Assembly: GCA_029101205.1 (NCBI GenBank)
Contig: JAQXQO010000134.1
Coordinates: 1-45,280 of the forward strand
Direction of reading: 5' to 3'
DNA from: Coriobacteriales bacterium
Lineage (GTDB): Bacteria; Actinomycetota; Coriobacteriia; Coriobacteriales; Atopobiaceae
DNA: 45,280 nucleotides
In this document: positions 18,038-27,075 of the stretch, in pieces
Layout: every line of letters starts with the position of its first letter
Numbering within the stretch: position 1 is the stretch's first letter
Notes under the pieces: generated by a model
The model's database searches: none
Seen by the model: only the letters and a program-made list of their open reading frames with translations
What the model was told of the DNA's origin: nothing
Translations under genes and position numbers: made by a program

Positions 18038-18970
18038 ATGCACAAGAGCCTGCCGAAGTACCTGTTTGGCCTGACCCTGTCGGGCACGAACGGCATCGTT
18101 GCCAGCCTGATATCGCTGCCCTCCAACCAGATTGCGCTCTTTCGCGCGCTCATCGGTGCCGTCACGCTGGCCATCGTGCTCCTGGTGACGCACCCCCACC
18201 TGAGCCAGCTGGAGGTCAGCAGGCATCGCCGCGAGGCGTTGTTCCTGCTGGGGTCCGGCGCGGCCATGGGGGCCGGATGGGTGCTGCTGTTCCAGGCCTA
18301 CCAGCTGGTGGGCGTGGGCGTGTCCACCCTGGTGTACTACTGCGGGCCCATCCTGGTCATGGCCCTGTCGCCGTTCCTCTTTCGCTCGAAGCTCAGCGCG
18401 CGCAAGGTCCTGGGCTTCGCCGTCGTGGCCGCCGGAGCGTTCCTCATCGGCGCGCAGAGCCTGAGCGCCGGCGTCTCGCTTGCCGGCCTGGGCCTGGCCG
18501 CCCTGACCATGGTGACCTACACGCTGACCGTGGTCTTCTCGAAGCAGGTGCACCACGTGCACGGGCTCGAGAACGCCAGCATCCAGCTGATGGGCAGCCT
18601 GGCTGCCGTCGTGGCCCTCTCGGCGCTGTTCGCGCAGCCCATGGCTGCGGTGCCGGCTATCGCTTGGCCCGCCATCCTGCTGATAGGCTTCGTGAACACC
18701 GCGGTCGAGCTGTATTGCTACTTCACCGCAATCGACGAGCTGCCCGTGCAGACCGTGGCGGTCTGCGGCTACCTGGAACCGCTCTCGGCGGTGGTCCTCT
18801 CGGCGCTGATCCTGCACGAGGCCTTCGGCCCCCTGCGCGTGCTGGGCACCGCGTGCATCCTGGGCGGCGCCCTGTGGTGCGAGCTGTCCGACTCCTCGGT
18901 GGAGCTGCCGCAGTGGCTGGGCGCGCAGCTGCGCCCCCGCTCCCGCAGCGCCCAGCAGCCGGCAAAGTAG
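18038..18970 (+). CDS. EamA/DMT-family transporter
   Basis: About ten TM segments; divergent from a LysR gene. Confidence 0.87.
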   Translation: MHKSLPKYLFGLTLSGTNGIVASLISLPSNQIALFRALIGAVTLAIVLLVTHPHLSQLEVSRHRREALFLLGSGAAMGAGWVLLFQAYQLVGVGVSTLVYYCGPILVMALSPFLFRSKLSARKVLGFAVVAAGAFLIGAQSLSAGVSLAGLGLAALTMVTYTLTVVFSKQVHHVHGLENASIQLMGSLAAVVALSALFAQPMAAVPAIAWPAILLIGFVNTAVELYCYFTAIDELPVQTVAVCGYLEPLSAVVLSALILHEAFGPLRVLGTACILGGALWCELSDSSVELPQWLGAQLRPRSRSAQQPAK

Positions 18971-19054
18971 CCAGCAGTCGCCCCAACTTCCCACTTCGTC
19001 GACTCTGGGTCCGGCCTTTCCCCTTGGCCGCGGCCTTGATGTCATCCTCCCCAA

Positions 19055-19090
19055 GGCCCCCACATCCTTGCCCATGTGGATGCGGGGGCC
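19055..19090. terminator. GGCCCCCACATCC-N10-GGATGCGGGGGCC hairpin between convergent genes
   Basis: 13-bp stem with one mismatch, followed by GTTTCC. Confidence 0.6.
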
Positions 19091-19149
19091 GTTTCCATGC
19101 CGAAGGCACATGGTTCAAGAAGAACGGTCTTCTCGCCAAGCCTTTTGGG

Positions 19150-20688
19150 CTAGTCCTTCTGGTCCTCGCTCAGGGGCTCGACGCCGCCCTGGTCCTGGGC
19201 CTGCTTCAGCTGGTCGGCCTCCTTCAGGAGCCCGAGGCCGCGCTCGTCCAGCATGAGCTGGCTGCTCATGCGCTGGAACCTGGCGGAGCCGTGATGGGCC
19301 TGGAAGCGCATGAAGGCGGGGTCCGTCGCCAGGCGACTTACCGCCATCAGCGCCATGTCGCCCTCCCCGAACGCCTGCCCCACGAAGTCCAGGGCGCTGT
19401 CCACCTGGTCTGAGGTCTGCTCCAGGCGCGCGCCCAGCTGCCGCACCACCTGGTTGAACTCGGCGCGCAGGGCCTCCGACGTCGCCGCCTGCGAGGCGGC
19501 ATCACGTGAGCCGCCGACGCGGCCGGCCAGGCGCTCCCACAGCCGCACGCGCTCGGCCTCCCTGCGACGGCGGACGTCGGAAGCCGATCCGTCCGCCTGC
19601 AGCTGCGACAGCCTGCGGCGGGACTGCGCCAGGCACTTCGCCACCTGGTCCTCGTGCCCCAGCGCGTCGGCCACCAGGGGCCGCTCCTCCCCCAACACCT
19701 GCTCCGTTGCGTCCACGGCGTGCACGCGCTCCAGGACGGAGGAGGTCAGCATCCCCACGACGGCGATCTTCTCGTCCGCCCCAGCGCAAGCCGCGTGCTC
19801 CACGTCGTCGGGCAGGAAGCTGCCGTCCAGGATGGACCGCACGTTGCAGCTGCGGCGATAGCGCAAAAACATCTGCAGGTAGACCCAGAAGTCCTCCGCC
19901 GTGTCGGCATCCTGGAGATACTGCGACACCAGGTCCAGGTCGGGCTCCAGCCCCACCCGCTCGTATGCCTGCAGCATGCGCGAGAGGTCCTCCCAGCCGC
20001 GCGCCGTCACGATGCGGGTGTGCGCCACGCCAGCCCGCACCAGGTAGAAGCGGTCGGGCTTCGCCTGCAGGTAAGAGGTGACGGCGGGGTGCACGCCGTG
20101 CGACGCGGCGTACTCCTGCCACACGGCCAGGTCCGGCTCGACGTCTATGCGCTTCAGCCTGTCCAGCATGGCCGGGTCGAAGTCGCGGGCGCCGCGGTTG
20201 TAGGCGGGCGGGTTGCCCGCGCACACGATGACCCAGCCCAGGGGCAGGCGGTGCTGACCGAAGGTCTTGTACTGCAAAAACTGCAGCATGGCGGGCATGA
20301 GCGTCTCGCTGGCGCAGTTTATCTCGTCCAGGAACAGGATTCCCTCGTCGACCTTCGAGGCCGCCATCGAGTCGTACACCGACGCGATGATCTCGCTCAT
20401 GGTGTAGCGGCTGACCTTGTAGGTGGTTCCGCCGTACGTGGCCTCGTCTATGTAGGGCAGGCCCAGCGCGCTTTGCCTGGTGTGGTGCGTGATGGAGTAC
20501 GAGACGAAGTTCACGCCCAGCCGCTCGGCCACCTGGGACACGACGGCGGTCTTCCCCACGCCCGGAGGGCCCATCATGATGATGGGGCGCTGCATCTGCG
20601 GCGCTATGAGGTAGGTGCCGTCCTCGTCCTTCGCCAGGTAGGCCCTCACGGCCCCCTCGATCTGCTTCGTTGCGCTCTTTATGTTCAT
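19150..20688 (-). CDS. MoxR-family AAA+ ATPase
   Basis: GPPGVGKTAVVSQVAERL Walker A, GILFLDEINCA Walker B, CAGNPPAYNRGARDFDPAMLDRLKRIDVEP. Confidence 0.9.
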   Translation of the reverse strand: MNIKSATKQIEGAVRAYLAKDEDGTYLIAPQMQRPIIMMGPPGVGKTAVVSQVAERLGVNFVSYSITHHTRQSALGLPYIDEATYGGTTYKVSRYTMSEIIASVYDSMAASKVDEGILFLDEINCASETLMPAMLQFLQYKTFGQHRLPLGWVIVCAGNPPAYNRGARDFDPAMLDRLKRIDVEPDLAVWQEYAASHGVHPAVTSYLQAKPDRFYLVRAGVAHTRIVTARGWEDLSRMLQAYERVGLEPDLDLVSQYLQDADTAEDFWVYLQMFLRYRRSCNVRSILDGSFLPDDVEHAACAGADEKIAVVGMLTSSVLERVHAVDATEQVLGEERPLVADALGHEDQVAKCLAQSRRRLSQLQADGSASDVRRRREAERVRLWERLAGRVGGSRDAASQAATSEALRAEFNQVVRQLGARLEQTSDQVDSALDFVGQAFGEGDMALMAVSRLATDPAFMRFQAHHGSARFQRMSSQLMLDERGLGLLKEADQLKQAQDQGGVEPLSEDQKD

Positions 20689-22325
20689 GCTAGCCCCCTC
20701 TGGAGATCCGTATGCGACAGCACCACCTGGAGGGCCCAGGGAGGGACCTCCTCGCGCCGATACCCGTCGTCGCAAAAGACGAACGCCACCTTGTACGCGG
20801 GCGGGCGCTCGGGGTAGATGCCCCGCCCGTCCGTGAAGTACAGAAGCCCCACCAGCTCGTCGAACTCGCCCTGGCGCACCAGCTGGTCCACGTAGCGAAA
20901 CGCCGGCCTGAAGTCGGTGCCGCCAAAGCCGCGCAGCACCACGCGATCCCTCCAGCGGGCCAGGTCCGCGGCGCACGTCAGCTTGTCGTCGCTCCTGACG
21001 GCGGCGTCGCACTGGATCACGTGGACGTTCACGCGGTCGCAGTAGCGGTCCTGGGCGCTCAGCACGCCGAACGCCTCGGCTACGAAGCCCTTAACGACGT
21101 CGCCGCGCACCGATCCGGACGTGTCCAGCACCACCACGAAGTCGCGCACCAGGTGCGCCTCGCGATACTCCAGCTGCTCGATCAGGGGCATGTTGCCGTA
21201 CAGCGACAGGCCGTATGCGTAGTACACGTAGTCGAACTCGTCGGGCGAGACGCGCAGCTGCTCGTGGGGCACGGCAAAGAGCCGCAGGAACTGGCTCAGG
21301 TCGTGATGGGGCTGGCCCGCGCGACCCAGCTCGTCGACCAGCTGGCCCAGCGCCTGCGACTGCGGCGTGCCGCGGGTCTGCAGCTCCATGCGCATCCCGC
21401 GGGCGACGCCTTCCCAATGGGCCCTGACGCGCTCCCGCCTCCGGGCTTCCAGGGGGCTCGCGTCCATGGGGGACGCGTCGGACCGCCCGTCACGCGGCGC
21501 GTCCTTCGGCGCCTGGGGGCCCGGATGTTCCCGGGAACTCGCATGCCCCTGGGAGCCCTCCCGCCCCTGGGGGCCGCCCTGCCCCCGCGACCCCACCGAC
21601 GAGCCGTCGTCCGCCTGACGCCTGCGGTCCCTTTGGCCCTGCACGCCATCGGAGTCCTCGCTGCCCCGAGCCCGGCGCAGCGTGCCCGAGGCTCCGGCAC
21701 CCCTGCCCGAGGAGCCCTCGTGCACGCGCGTGGAGGCGTCGGGCGAGCTGACGGGGCTTACCGAGCCGCGCCGTCGCACCGGCGCGCAGAACCAGTCGTC
21801 GCAGTCGTCCACGCGAAACGCCTGCACCCAGGCATTGCGCTCGCGCGCGAAGTCGCCTGCCACGAGCGCCCGATATATGCTCTGGGTCCCCACGGAGTCG
21901 CCCAGGCGCTCGTGCAGCTTTGACTCGACCACGCGCAGGGCCTGGCCGCGCACGTCGCCTCGGGGCCCGCAGAGGTCGCGCGCCATGCGCTCCGCCTCGA
22001 TGTCGCACGCCAGCTCCCAGGTGGCGACGTCCACCCGCGAGGGCTGTGCGAAGGGATGCAGCAGCAGGCAGTGCACCAGAACGTGCGCCAGGTCGTGCAC
22101 GGGTGCCCTGCGCGTGCGGCGAAACTCCTCCACGACCACGTCCGCACCCACGAACAGCGTGGTGCCGTCCGTGGCGTACGGGCAGCTCTGCTGGCGCAGG
22201 CACGCCGGCAGCCCCTCCAGCGCGGGGGCCAGGAAGTAGCTATGCTGCAAGAGCTCGCGACGGGCCAGGTCCGTCACCCTCAGCGCCAGGTCACCCGTTC
22301 GCCGGCTGAGCTCCTCCGCGTCCAT
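20685..22325 (-). CDS. VWA-domain protein with DUF2201-like metallopeptidase-related N-terminus and Gly-rich linker
   Basis: DFVVVLDTSGSVRGDVV and FGGTDFRPA MIDAS motifs; N-terminal VHDLAHVLVHCLLLH; ATGA overlap with MoxR. Confidence 0.83.
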   Translation of the reverse strand: MDAEELSRRTGDLALRVTDLARRELLQHSYFLAPALEGLPACLRQQSCPYATDGTTLFVGADVVVEEFRRTRRAPVHDLAHVLVHCLLLHPFAQPSRVDVATWELACDIEAERMARDLCGPRGDVRGQALRVVESKLHERLGDSVGTQSIYRALVAGDFARERNAWVQAFRVDDCDDWFCAPVRRRGSVSPVSSPDASTRVHEGSSGRGAGASGTLRRARGSEDSDGVQGQRDRRRQADDGSSVGSRGQGGPQGREGSQGHASSREHPGPQAPKDAPRDGRSDASPMDASPLEARRRERVRAHWEGVARGMRMELQTRGTPQSQALGQLVDELGRAGQPHHDLSQFLRLFAVPHEQLRVSPDEFDYVYYAYGLSLYGNMPLIEQLEYREAHLVRDFVVVLDTSGSVRGDVVKGFVAEAFGVLSAQDRYCDRVNVHVIQCDAAVRSDDKLTCAADLARWRDRVVLRGFGGTDFRPAFRYVDQLVRQGEFDELVGLLYFTDGRGIYPERPPAYKVAFVFCDDGYRREEVPPWALQVVLSHTDLQRGLA

Positions 22326-22387
22326 CCGCCCCTCCCCTGCATGCGGGGACGCGGCACGCCCCTGCGCCGCCCGCCCCCTTGACCTGC

Positions 22388-23512
22388 CTACAATAGCAGC
22401 TTGGCTATGTCGTCCGAGCCCTGCGCCGCCGGCGCGACCGCAGGCGCCAGCGAACGGCGACGCCCCAGAAGCCAGCTGGCCGCCTGGGCATGGCCTGCCC
22501 CGGAGGCGGCCTCAAGCGCCTGGTCCAGCGCCTGCGCGTCGGAGGTGCCGGGCCACTTGGCCACGGCCCTCATCTGCGGCAGGTAGCCAAAGCGCGCCAG
22601 CAGGCGCAGCAGGTGCGCGTTCTGCTGTGGCGTGCCCGGGCTCAGGTGCGCCACCAGCCTGCGCAGGAGCTCCCCGTCGTCCGCCATCCACGAGAAGGAC
22701 TCCAGCGCCTCGTGGACCGCCTGAGGCGCCTCACGGCACAGGAAGGTCAGTATGGACTCGTCGGTGCGGTCGTGCAGGAAGTTCCCCAGCACCAGGCCCA
22801 GGTAGCCACCGCCCAGCCCACGCTTCTCGTACAGGCGCAGCATGCGTCGCGCCAGGGCCAGGCAGGCATCCTGGGCTTCGGGCTGCGAGGGGTCGGGCGC
22901 ATGTCCCAGCTGCGCTGCGCGCAGCAGCGCGGCGCGCAGCAAATCGTCGAACTCCACGTCGTCGAACAGCCCCTCCCCCGCCAGCCTGCCCACGACGTCG
23001 CAGGTGGACGCCAGGTTCGTCGAGGTGGCAAACGTGCCGCCGACCAGCTGTTCTTCTCCGCGGAAGGGGGCAAAGACCTCGGTGCACACCGTGCGCTGCC
23101 GCGCCTCGGCGAACAGCCCGGCGCTGCCCTGCGTCAGGTCAAAGCGTGAGAGGCTGCGCTCGTGCGCAGCGATGGTGCGGTAGCCCTCGGCCATGGGCGG
23201 GTCCTCCATCAGCCGGACGCCCTTGTCCAAGAGGTCGCGCGCCACGTCCTCTCGGGCGCAGCGCAGCGCCAGGGCCAGCGCCCAGCCGCGGTAGGCAAAG
23301 GGCTCCAGCTCGTCCCAGACGAAGTCCACCAGCATGCGGGGCCCGTACACGCAGGCGCGCTCCAAAAGGTCCACCAGCTGGGCAGCCGTCGCCGCCTGGC
23401 GGTGGGGCACCACTGCCATGACCGCCGTGATGGCCTCGGTCAGATGGCCTGCGGCCATGGCGTCGCGGGCCAGGGGCAGGACCTTCCGCAGAACTTCGCG
23501 ATCGCCTTGCAT
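22388..23512 (-). CDS. alpha-helical solenoid (ankyrin/HEAT-like) protein
   Basis: Leu/Ala-rich helical repeats; adjacent to and co-directional with VWA and MoxR. Confidence 0.6.
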   Translation of the reverse strand: MQGDREVLRKVLPLARDAMAAGHLTEAITAVMAVVPHRQAATAAQLVDLLERACVYGPRMLVDFVWDELEPFAYRGWALALALRCAREDVARDLLDKGVRLMEDPPMAEGYRTIAAHERSLSRFDLTQGSAGLFAEARQRTVCTEVFAPFRGEEQLVGGTFATSTNLASTCDVVGRLAGEGLFDDVEFDDLLRAALLRAAQLGHAPDPSQPEAQDACLALARRMLRLYEKRGLGGGYLGLVLGNFLHDRTDESILTFLCREAPQAVHEALESFSWMADDGELLRRLVAHLSPGTPQQNAHLLRLLARFGYLPQMRAVAKWPGTSDAQALDQALEAASGAGHAQAASWLLGRRRSLAPAVAPAAQGSDDIAKLLL

Positions 23513-23557
23513 GTGAGCTCACCCCCCGTCAGCACGCCGACAGCGCATCCACCTGCA

Positions 23558-23938
23558 TCATAGCGCGCGGGCAGCCTCCCAATAGGCCCTCCGCCAGTTG
23601 GACGGCACGGTATGGCAACGGCCGTCCACCAGCGCCGCGGCCGTCGACGGATGTCGGACCAGCCGCTCCTTCTGGGCGCGCGTGCTGTGGTGGATGTGCC
23701 ACTCCAAGGACAGGGCAACGCGCCTGCAGGGAGTCTTCCACAGCATGGCCAGCGCCTCCACGCGGTGGCTTCTGGTGTAGCGAGCAGCACGCGAGGTGCG
23801 CCCCAGGTGCTCGGCCAGCCGGCGCCTGACGTCCGAGGTGACTCCCGTGTACAGCGAGCCATCTGCGCAGCGCACCATGTATACGTAGCAGGGCCGCCCG
23901 GCATCGTCTCCCGCAGACCTCGCCTCGCCTCCAGACAT
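23558..23938 (-). CDS. GIY-YIG nuclease-fold protein
   Basis: CYVYMVRCADGSLYTGVTSDVRRRLAEH...SHRVEALAMLWKTPCRRVALSLEWHIH. Confidence 0.85.
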   Translation of the reverse strand: MSGGEARSAGDDAGRPCYVYMVRCADGSLYTGVTSDVRRRLAEHLGRTSRAARYTRSHRVEALAMLWKTPCRRVALSLEWHIHHSTRAQKERLVRHPSTAAALVDGRCHTVPSNWRRAYWEAARAL

Positions 23939-24223
23939 GCGCACCTCCGCAACCCACACCGGCACCAGACGCCGCGACGCACTTCGCGTCGCGTCCAGAA
24001 GGCGAGTGTAGCCGAACAAGACGGCTCTGACATCGACGCCAGGGACCGGCTTCAGCGCACCCGATACCCAGCGCCCCGGCTTCTGTCCGGCGTCGGGCGC
24101 CGACGCCCGCATACCAGACGGGGCCGGATCCGCGACGACGCGCAGACCCAGCCCCGAAAAGAGAGGTGCCATGGTGCAAGAAGAGCCACGTTAGAGAAGA
24201 GCTGCGTTGCAGCGAGCTTGCCG

Positions 24224-25051
24224 TCAGTTCATCGAAAGCTCGGCACGCACGTCGGCGATGCGCTTCGCGGGAATGGCGATGGTGGTGCCGTCGTCCAGCA
24301 GCAGCCTGCCCAGCTTTAGCTCGACCACGTGGTCGCGGTTCACCGCGTAGCTGCGGTGCACGCGCACGACCTTGGGACCCACCATCTCGACGACATCCTT
24401 GATGACGGCGGGGACCACGACGTCCTTCGTCATGCAGTGCACGATGGTGCGCTTGCGGTTGGCCTCCAGGTAGATGACCTGGGACGGGTGCATCCAGTGC
24501 ACCGTGCCTTCCACGTCGTACAGCGAGATGTTCTTTCGGGTGGAGCCTATCTTCATGAGGGACTTGATGTAGCGGTACGTCTCGGTCCCGGTGCGCACGG
24601 GCAGGTCGGCCGTCTGACCCTCGCTCTTCTCAGGATTCGAGATGTGCAGGTGCTCCAGGAGCAGGCCGTCGTTCGAGCGCTTCCACACCAGCGTTACGCG
24701 GAACCACTGCGCGTAGATGTCCTGCGAGCCCGACGCGGTGAACACCAGGAAACGGCCCACGACGACGCACACCAGGCCGCCGCACGCCACGACCGAGTAC
24801 TCCTCCTCGGTGGCAGAGGTTGCGCTGTCTTTCTTTCCGCTGCGCACGAACTGCTCGAAGTCGTCGAAGGAGCAGACGTACTGGCCCAGCTGCGGCCCTA
24901 TGAACATGAGGTCCTCGGCGGAGTGCTCGCGGCACCAGCCCACGTCACAACGCAAAAGTCGCTGCACGAACTCCTGGCTCTGTTGCAGAGCCTCGTCGCG
25001 CAGCGCCTCGGAAGCGCCGGTCCTCGAGTTGTCGTTCGTGCTAGTTGCCAT
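24224..25051 (-). CDS. LytTR DNA-binding protein with N-terminal NTF2/SnoaL-like domain
   Basis: C-terminal VIYLEANRKRTIVHCMTKDVVVPAVIKDVVEMVGPKVVRVHRSYAVNRDHVVELKLGRLLLDDGTTIAIPAKR; N-terminal domain EDLMFIGPQLGQYVCSFDDFEQFV... Confidence 0.8.
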   Translation of the reverse strand: MATSTNDNSRTGASEALRDEALQQSQEFVQRLLRCDVGWCREHSAEDLMFIGPQLGQYVCSFDDFEQFVRSGKKDSATSATEEEYSVVACGGLVCVVVGRFLVFTASGSQDIYAQWFRVTLVWKRSNDGLLLEHLHISNPEKSEGQTADLPVRTGTETYRYIKSLMKIGSTRKNISLYDVEGTVHWMHPSQVIYLEANRKRTIVHCMTKDVVVPAVIKDVVEMVGPKVVRVHRSYAVNRDHVVELKLGRLLLDDGTTIAIPAKRIADVRAELSMN

Positions 25052-25261
25052 GAAGCACCCGCCCCTTAGCCAGGTGTAAACATTCCGATAGGAGTCTATC
25101 CGACCGGAATGCGCCAAAAACTACAGGCGATTAAGCTGCTGGACCTCGTTCCGAAACTCATGCCCTTCGTTCCCCAAAACGGCAGTCCGCAGCTGTCGTT
25201 CCATAAACATTGGAATAATTTCACGCCCCATCCTGCATCGGAGCGCAGCATGCTACAGGTC

Positions 25262-25885
25262 CTACACGTAGGTCAGGGCCCAGACGGCGCAGACCATGCA
25301 AAGAACGGACAGCACCAGGGGGCAGGCGATGCGCAGCGGACGGGGGCAGTAGCGCTCCACGAACGCCGATGACGGGTCGCCGGGGTCATAGTGCACCGAC
25401 ACGCGGGAGCCCAAAGGGTACAGGCGTCCCAGCGTGTTGCGATTGGGGTTGTCGTAGTGCGACGTCAGCCGTGCGCCTAGGTCCGCAGCCGACCCGCCCT
25501 TCTTGCCTGCGCCATCCTGGGTCAGCACCAGCCGGCAGGCCAGGGGCAGGTCCTGGCGCGTCGCGGTGTTTATGGGTGTCCTGCACAGCCGCAGGCGGGT
25601 CGAGGGCTTCGACGAGGTGAGGTAGTACAGAAACACCGGCCCCGTGACCTGGTACACCGACGCGCCCACCGCGTAGCGCACCTGGGGGAGCCATACCTGC
25701 CCCGCGTGCTCGTAGGGCGAATAGCCCACGACGACGCCCTCCGCCGTGGCGATGCATCGGCGCGGCTGCGACAGCTCGTGCGCCTCGCGCAGGCACTGCA
25801 GGATGCAGGCTGCCAGCCCCACCAGGGCGGCGACCAGGCAGGCAAGCGCAGAGGCCCCCGTCTGAGTTACGTACGGCACATGCAC
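25262..25885 (-). CDS. DUF3592-like membrane protein
   Basis: Two TM segments flanking a beta-rich region with VGYSPYEHAG and GSRVSVHYDPGDPSSAFVE. Confidence 0.65.
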   Translation of the reverse strand: MHVPYVTQTGASALACLVAALVGLAACILQCLREAHELSQPRRCIATAEGVVVGYSPYEHAGQVWLPQVRYAVGASVYQVTGPVFLYYLTSSKPSTRLRLCRTPINTATRQDLPLACRLVLTQDGAGKKGGSAADLGARLTSHYDNPNRNTLGRLYPLGSRVSVHYDPGDPSSAFVERYCPRPLRIACPLVLSVLCMVCAVWALTYV

Positions 25886-26100
25886 CCCCTCCGCCTGCGG
25901 ACCAAATGGCTCCCTTCAATTGTAGACGGCTACCGCTGGCAAATGCCCCCGGGCCCGCAGACGGGGTGCCCCCATATAATTTGTTAGCCATTTCAAAGAT
26001 GTGCGACGGCCCTGTCTGCCTGCGGATTATTTGATTTGGGACGACAGACTCGACGGCATTTGCCGCAGGGCGCGCCGACTACGGACGCAAGGGGGCGGTC

Positions 26101-27075
26101 ATGGCGAACCTCATGGACGTGCGCATGCAGACGCTGGAGTTCCCGTCGTCGGACGGGCGCTCTACCATCCACGCCAGGGCGTGGTGGCCGCCCGAGCTGG
26201 CCGCGCCCAAGGACGGCGGGCGCGTCAGGCCTCGCGCGGTGCTGCAGCTGGTCCATGGCATGGCTGAGCACATCAGCCGCTACGACGACTTCGCGCGCAC
26301 GATGGCGCTGCACGGCGTCTTGGTGTGCGGCCACGACCAGATAGGCCACGGCGACAGCAGCGACCCCGAGCGCTGGGGCTGCATACCCGAGCACGACGGC
26401 GTGCTCATGCTGCTGAAGGACATCGGAACCATGCGCGACATCGTCAGCGGCTGGTGCTCCGCGGACACCCCCTACTTCGTCCTGGGACACTCCTTCGGAA
26501 GCTTCCTGGTGCGCGACTACCTGCCTCAGGGAGCCAGGGGGCTCTCTGGCGCCATCATCAGCGGCACGGGCTACGTGAGCCCCGCGAAGGCGCAGCTGGG
26601 CTGCCTGTCGGCGCACGCCGTGTGCCGCCTGCGTGGCCAGGACGCCCGCAGCGAGTTCCTGCACTCCATGGCCGACGGGGCCTATGCCAAGGCCATACCA
26701 GACGCCCGCACGCCCTTCGACTGGCTGTCGCACAACCAGGCGAACGTGGACGCCTACATAGCCGACCCCGCCTGCGGGTTCATGTTCTCTGCGGGAGGCT
26801 ACGTCACGCTGACCAAGGCCACGCTCATCAGCTGCGCGCCCGAGTGCGCGTGCGGCGTCCCTCACGACCTGCCGCTGCTGTACATATCTGGCGCAGAGGA
26901 CCCCGTTGGCGACTGCTCGAGGGGCGTCCAGCGCGCCTGCGACCTGGCCCGGCAGGCGGGCTCCACGGACGTCACCTTGCACCTATACCCGCACATGAGA
27001 CACGAGATCTTGAACGAGACCGGCCACGAGGCCGTCTACGCAGACATATTGGCCTGGATGGAGGAGCGCATATGA
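26101..27075 (+). CDS. alpha/beta hydrolase (monoacylglycerol lipase/lysophospholipase-like)
   Basis: VLQLVHGMAEHISRYDDFA, GHDQIGHGDS, FVLGHSFGSFLVRDYL nucleophile elbow, C-terminal HMRHEILNE. Confidence 0.88.
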   Translation: MANLMDVRMQTLEFPSSDGRSTIHARAWWPPELAAPKDGGRVRPRAVLQLVHGMAEHISRYDDFARTMALHGVLVCGHDQIGHGDSSDPERWGCIPEHDGVLMLLKDIGTMRDIVSGWCSADTPYFVLGHSFGSFLVRDYLPQGARGLSGAIISGTGYVSPAKAQLGCLSAHAVCRLRGQDARSEFLHSMADGAYAKAIPDARTPFDWLSHNQANVDAYIADPACGFMFSAGGYVTLTKATLISCAPECACGVPHDLPLLYISGAEDPVGDCSRGVQRACDLARQAGSTDVTLHLYPHMRHEILNETGHEAVYADILAWMEERI

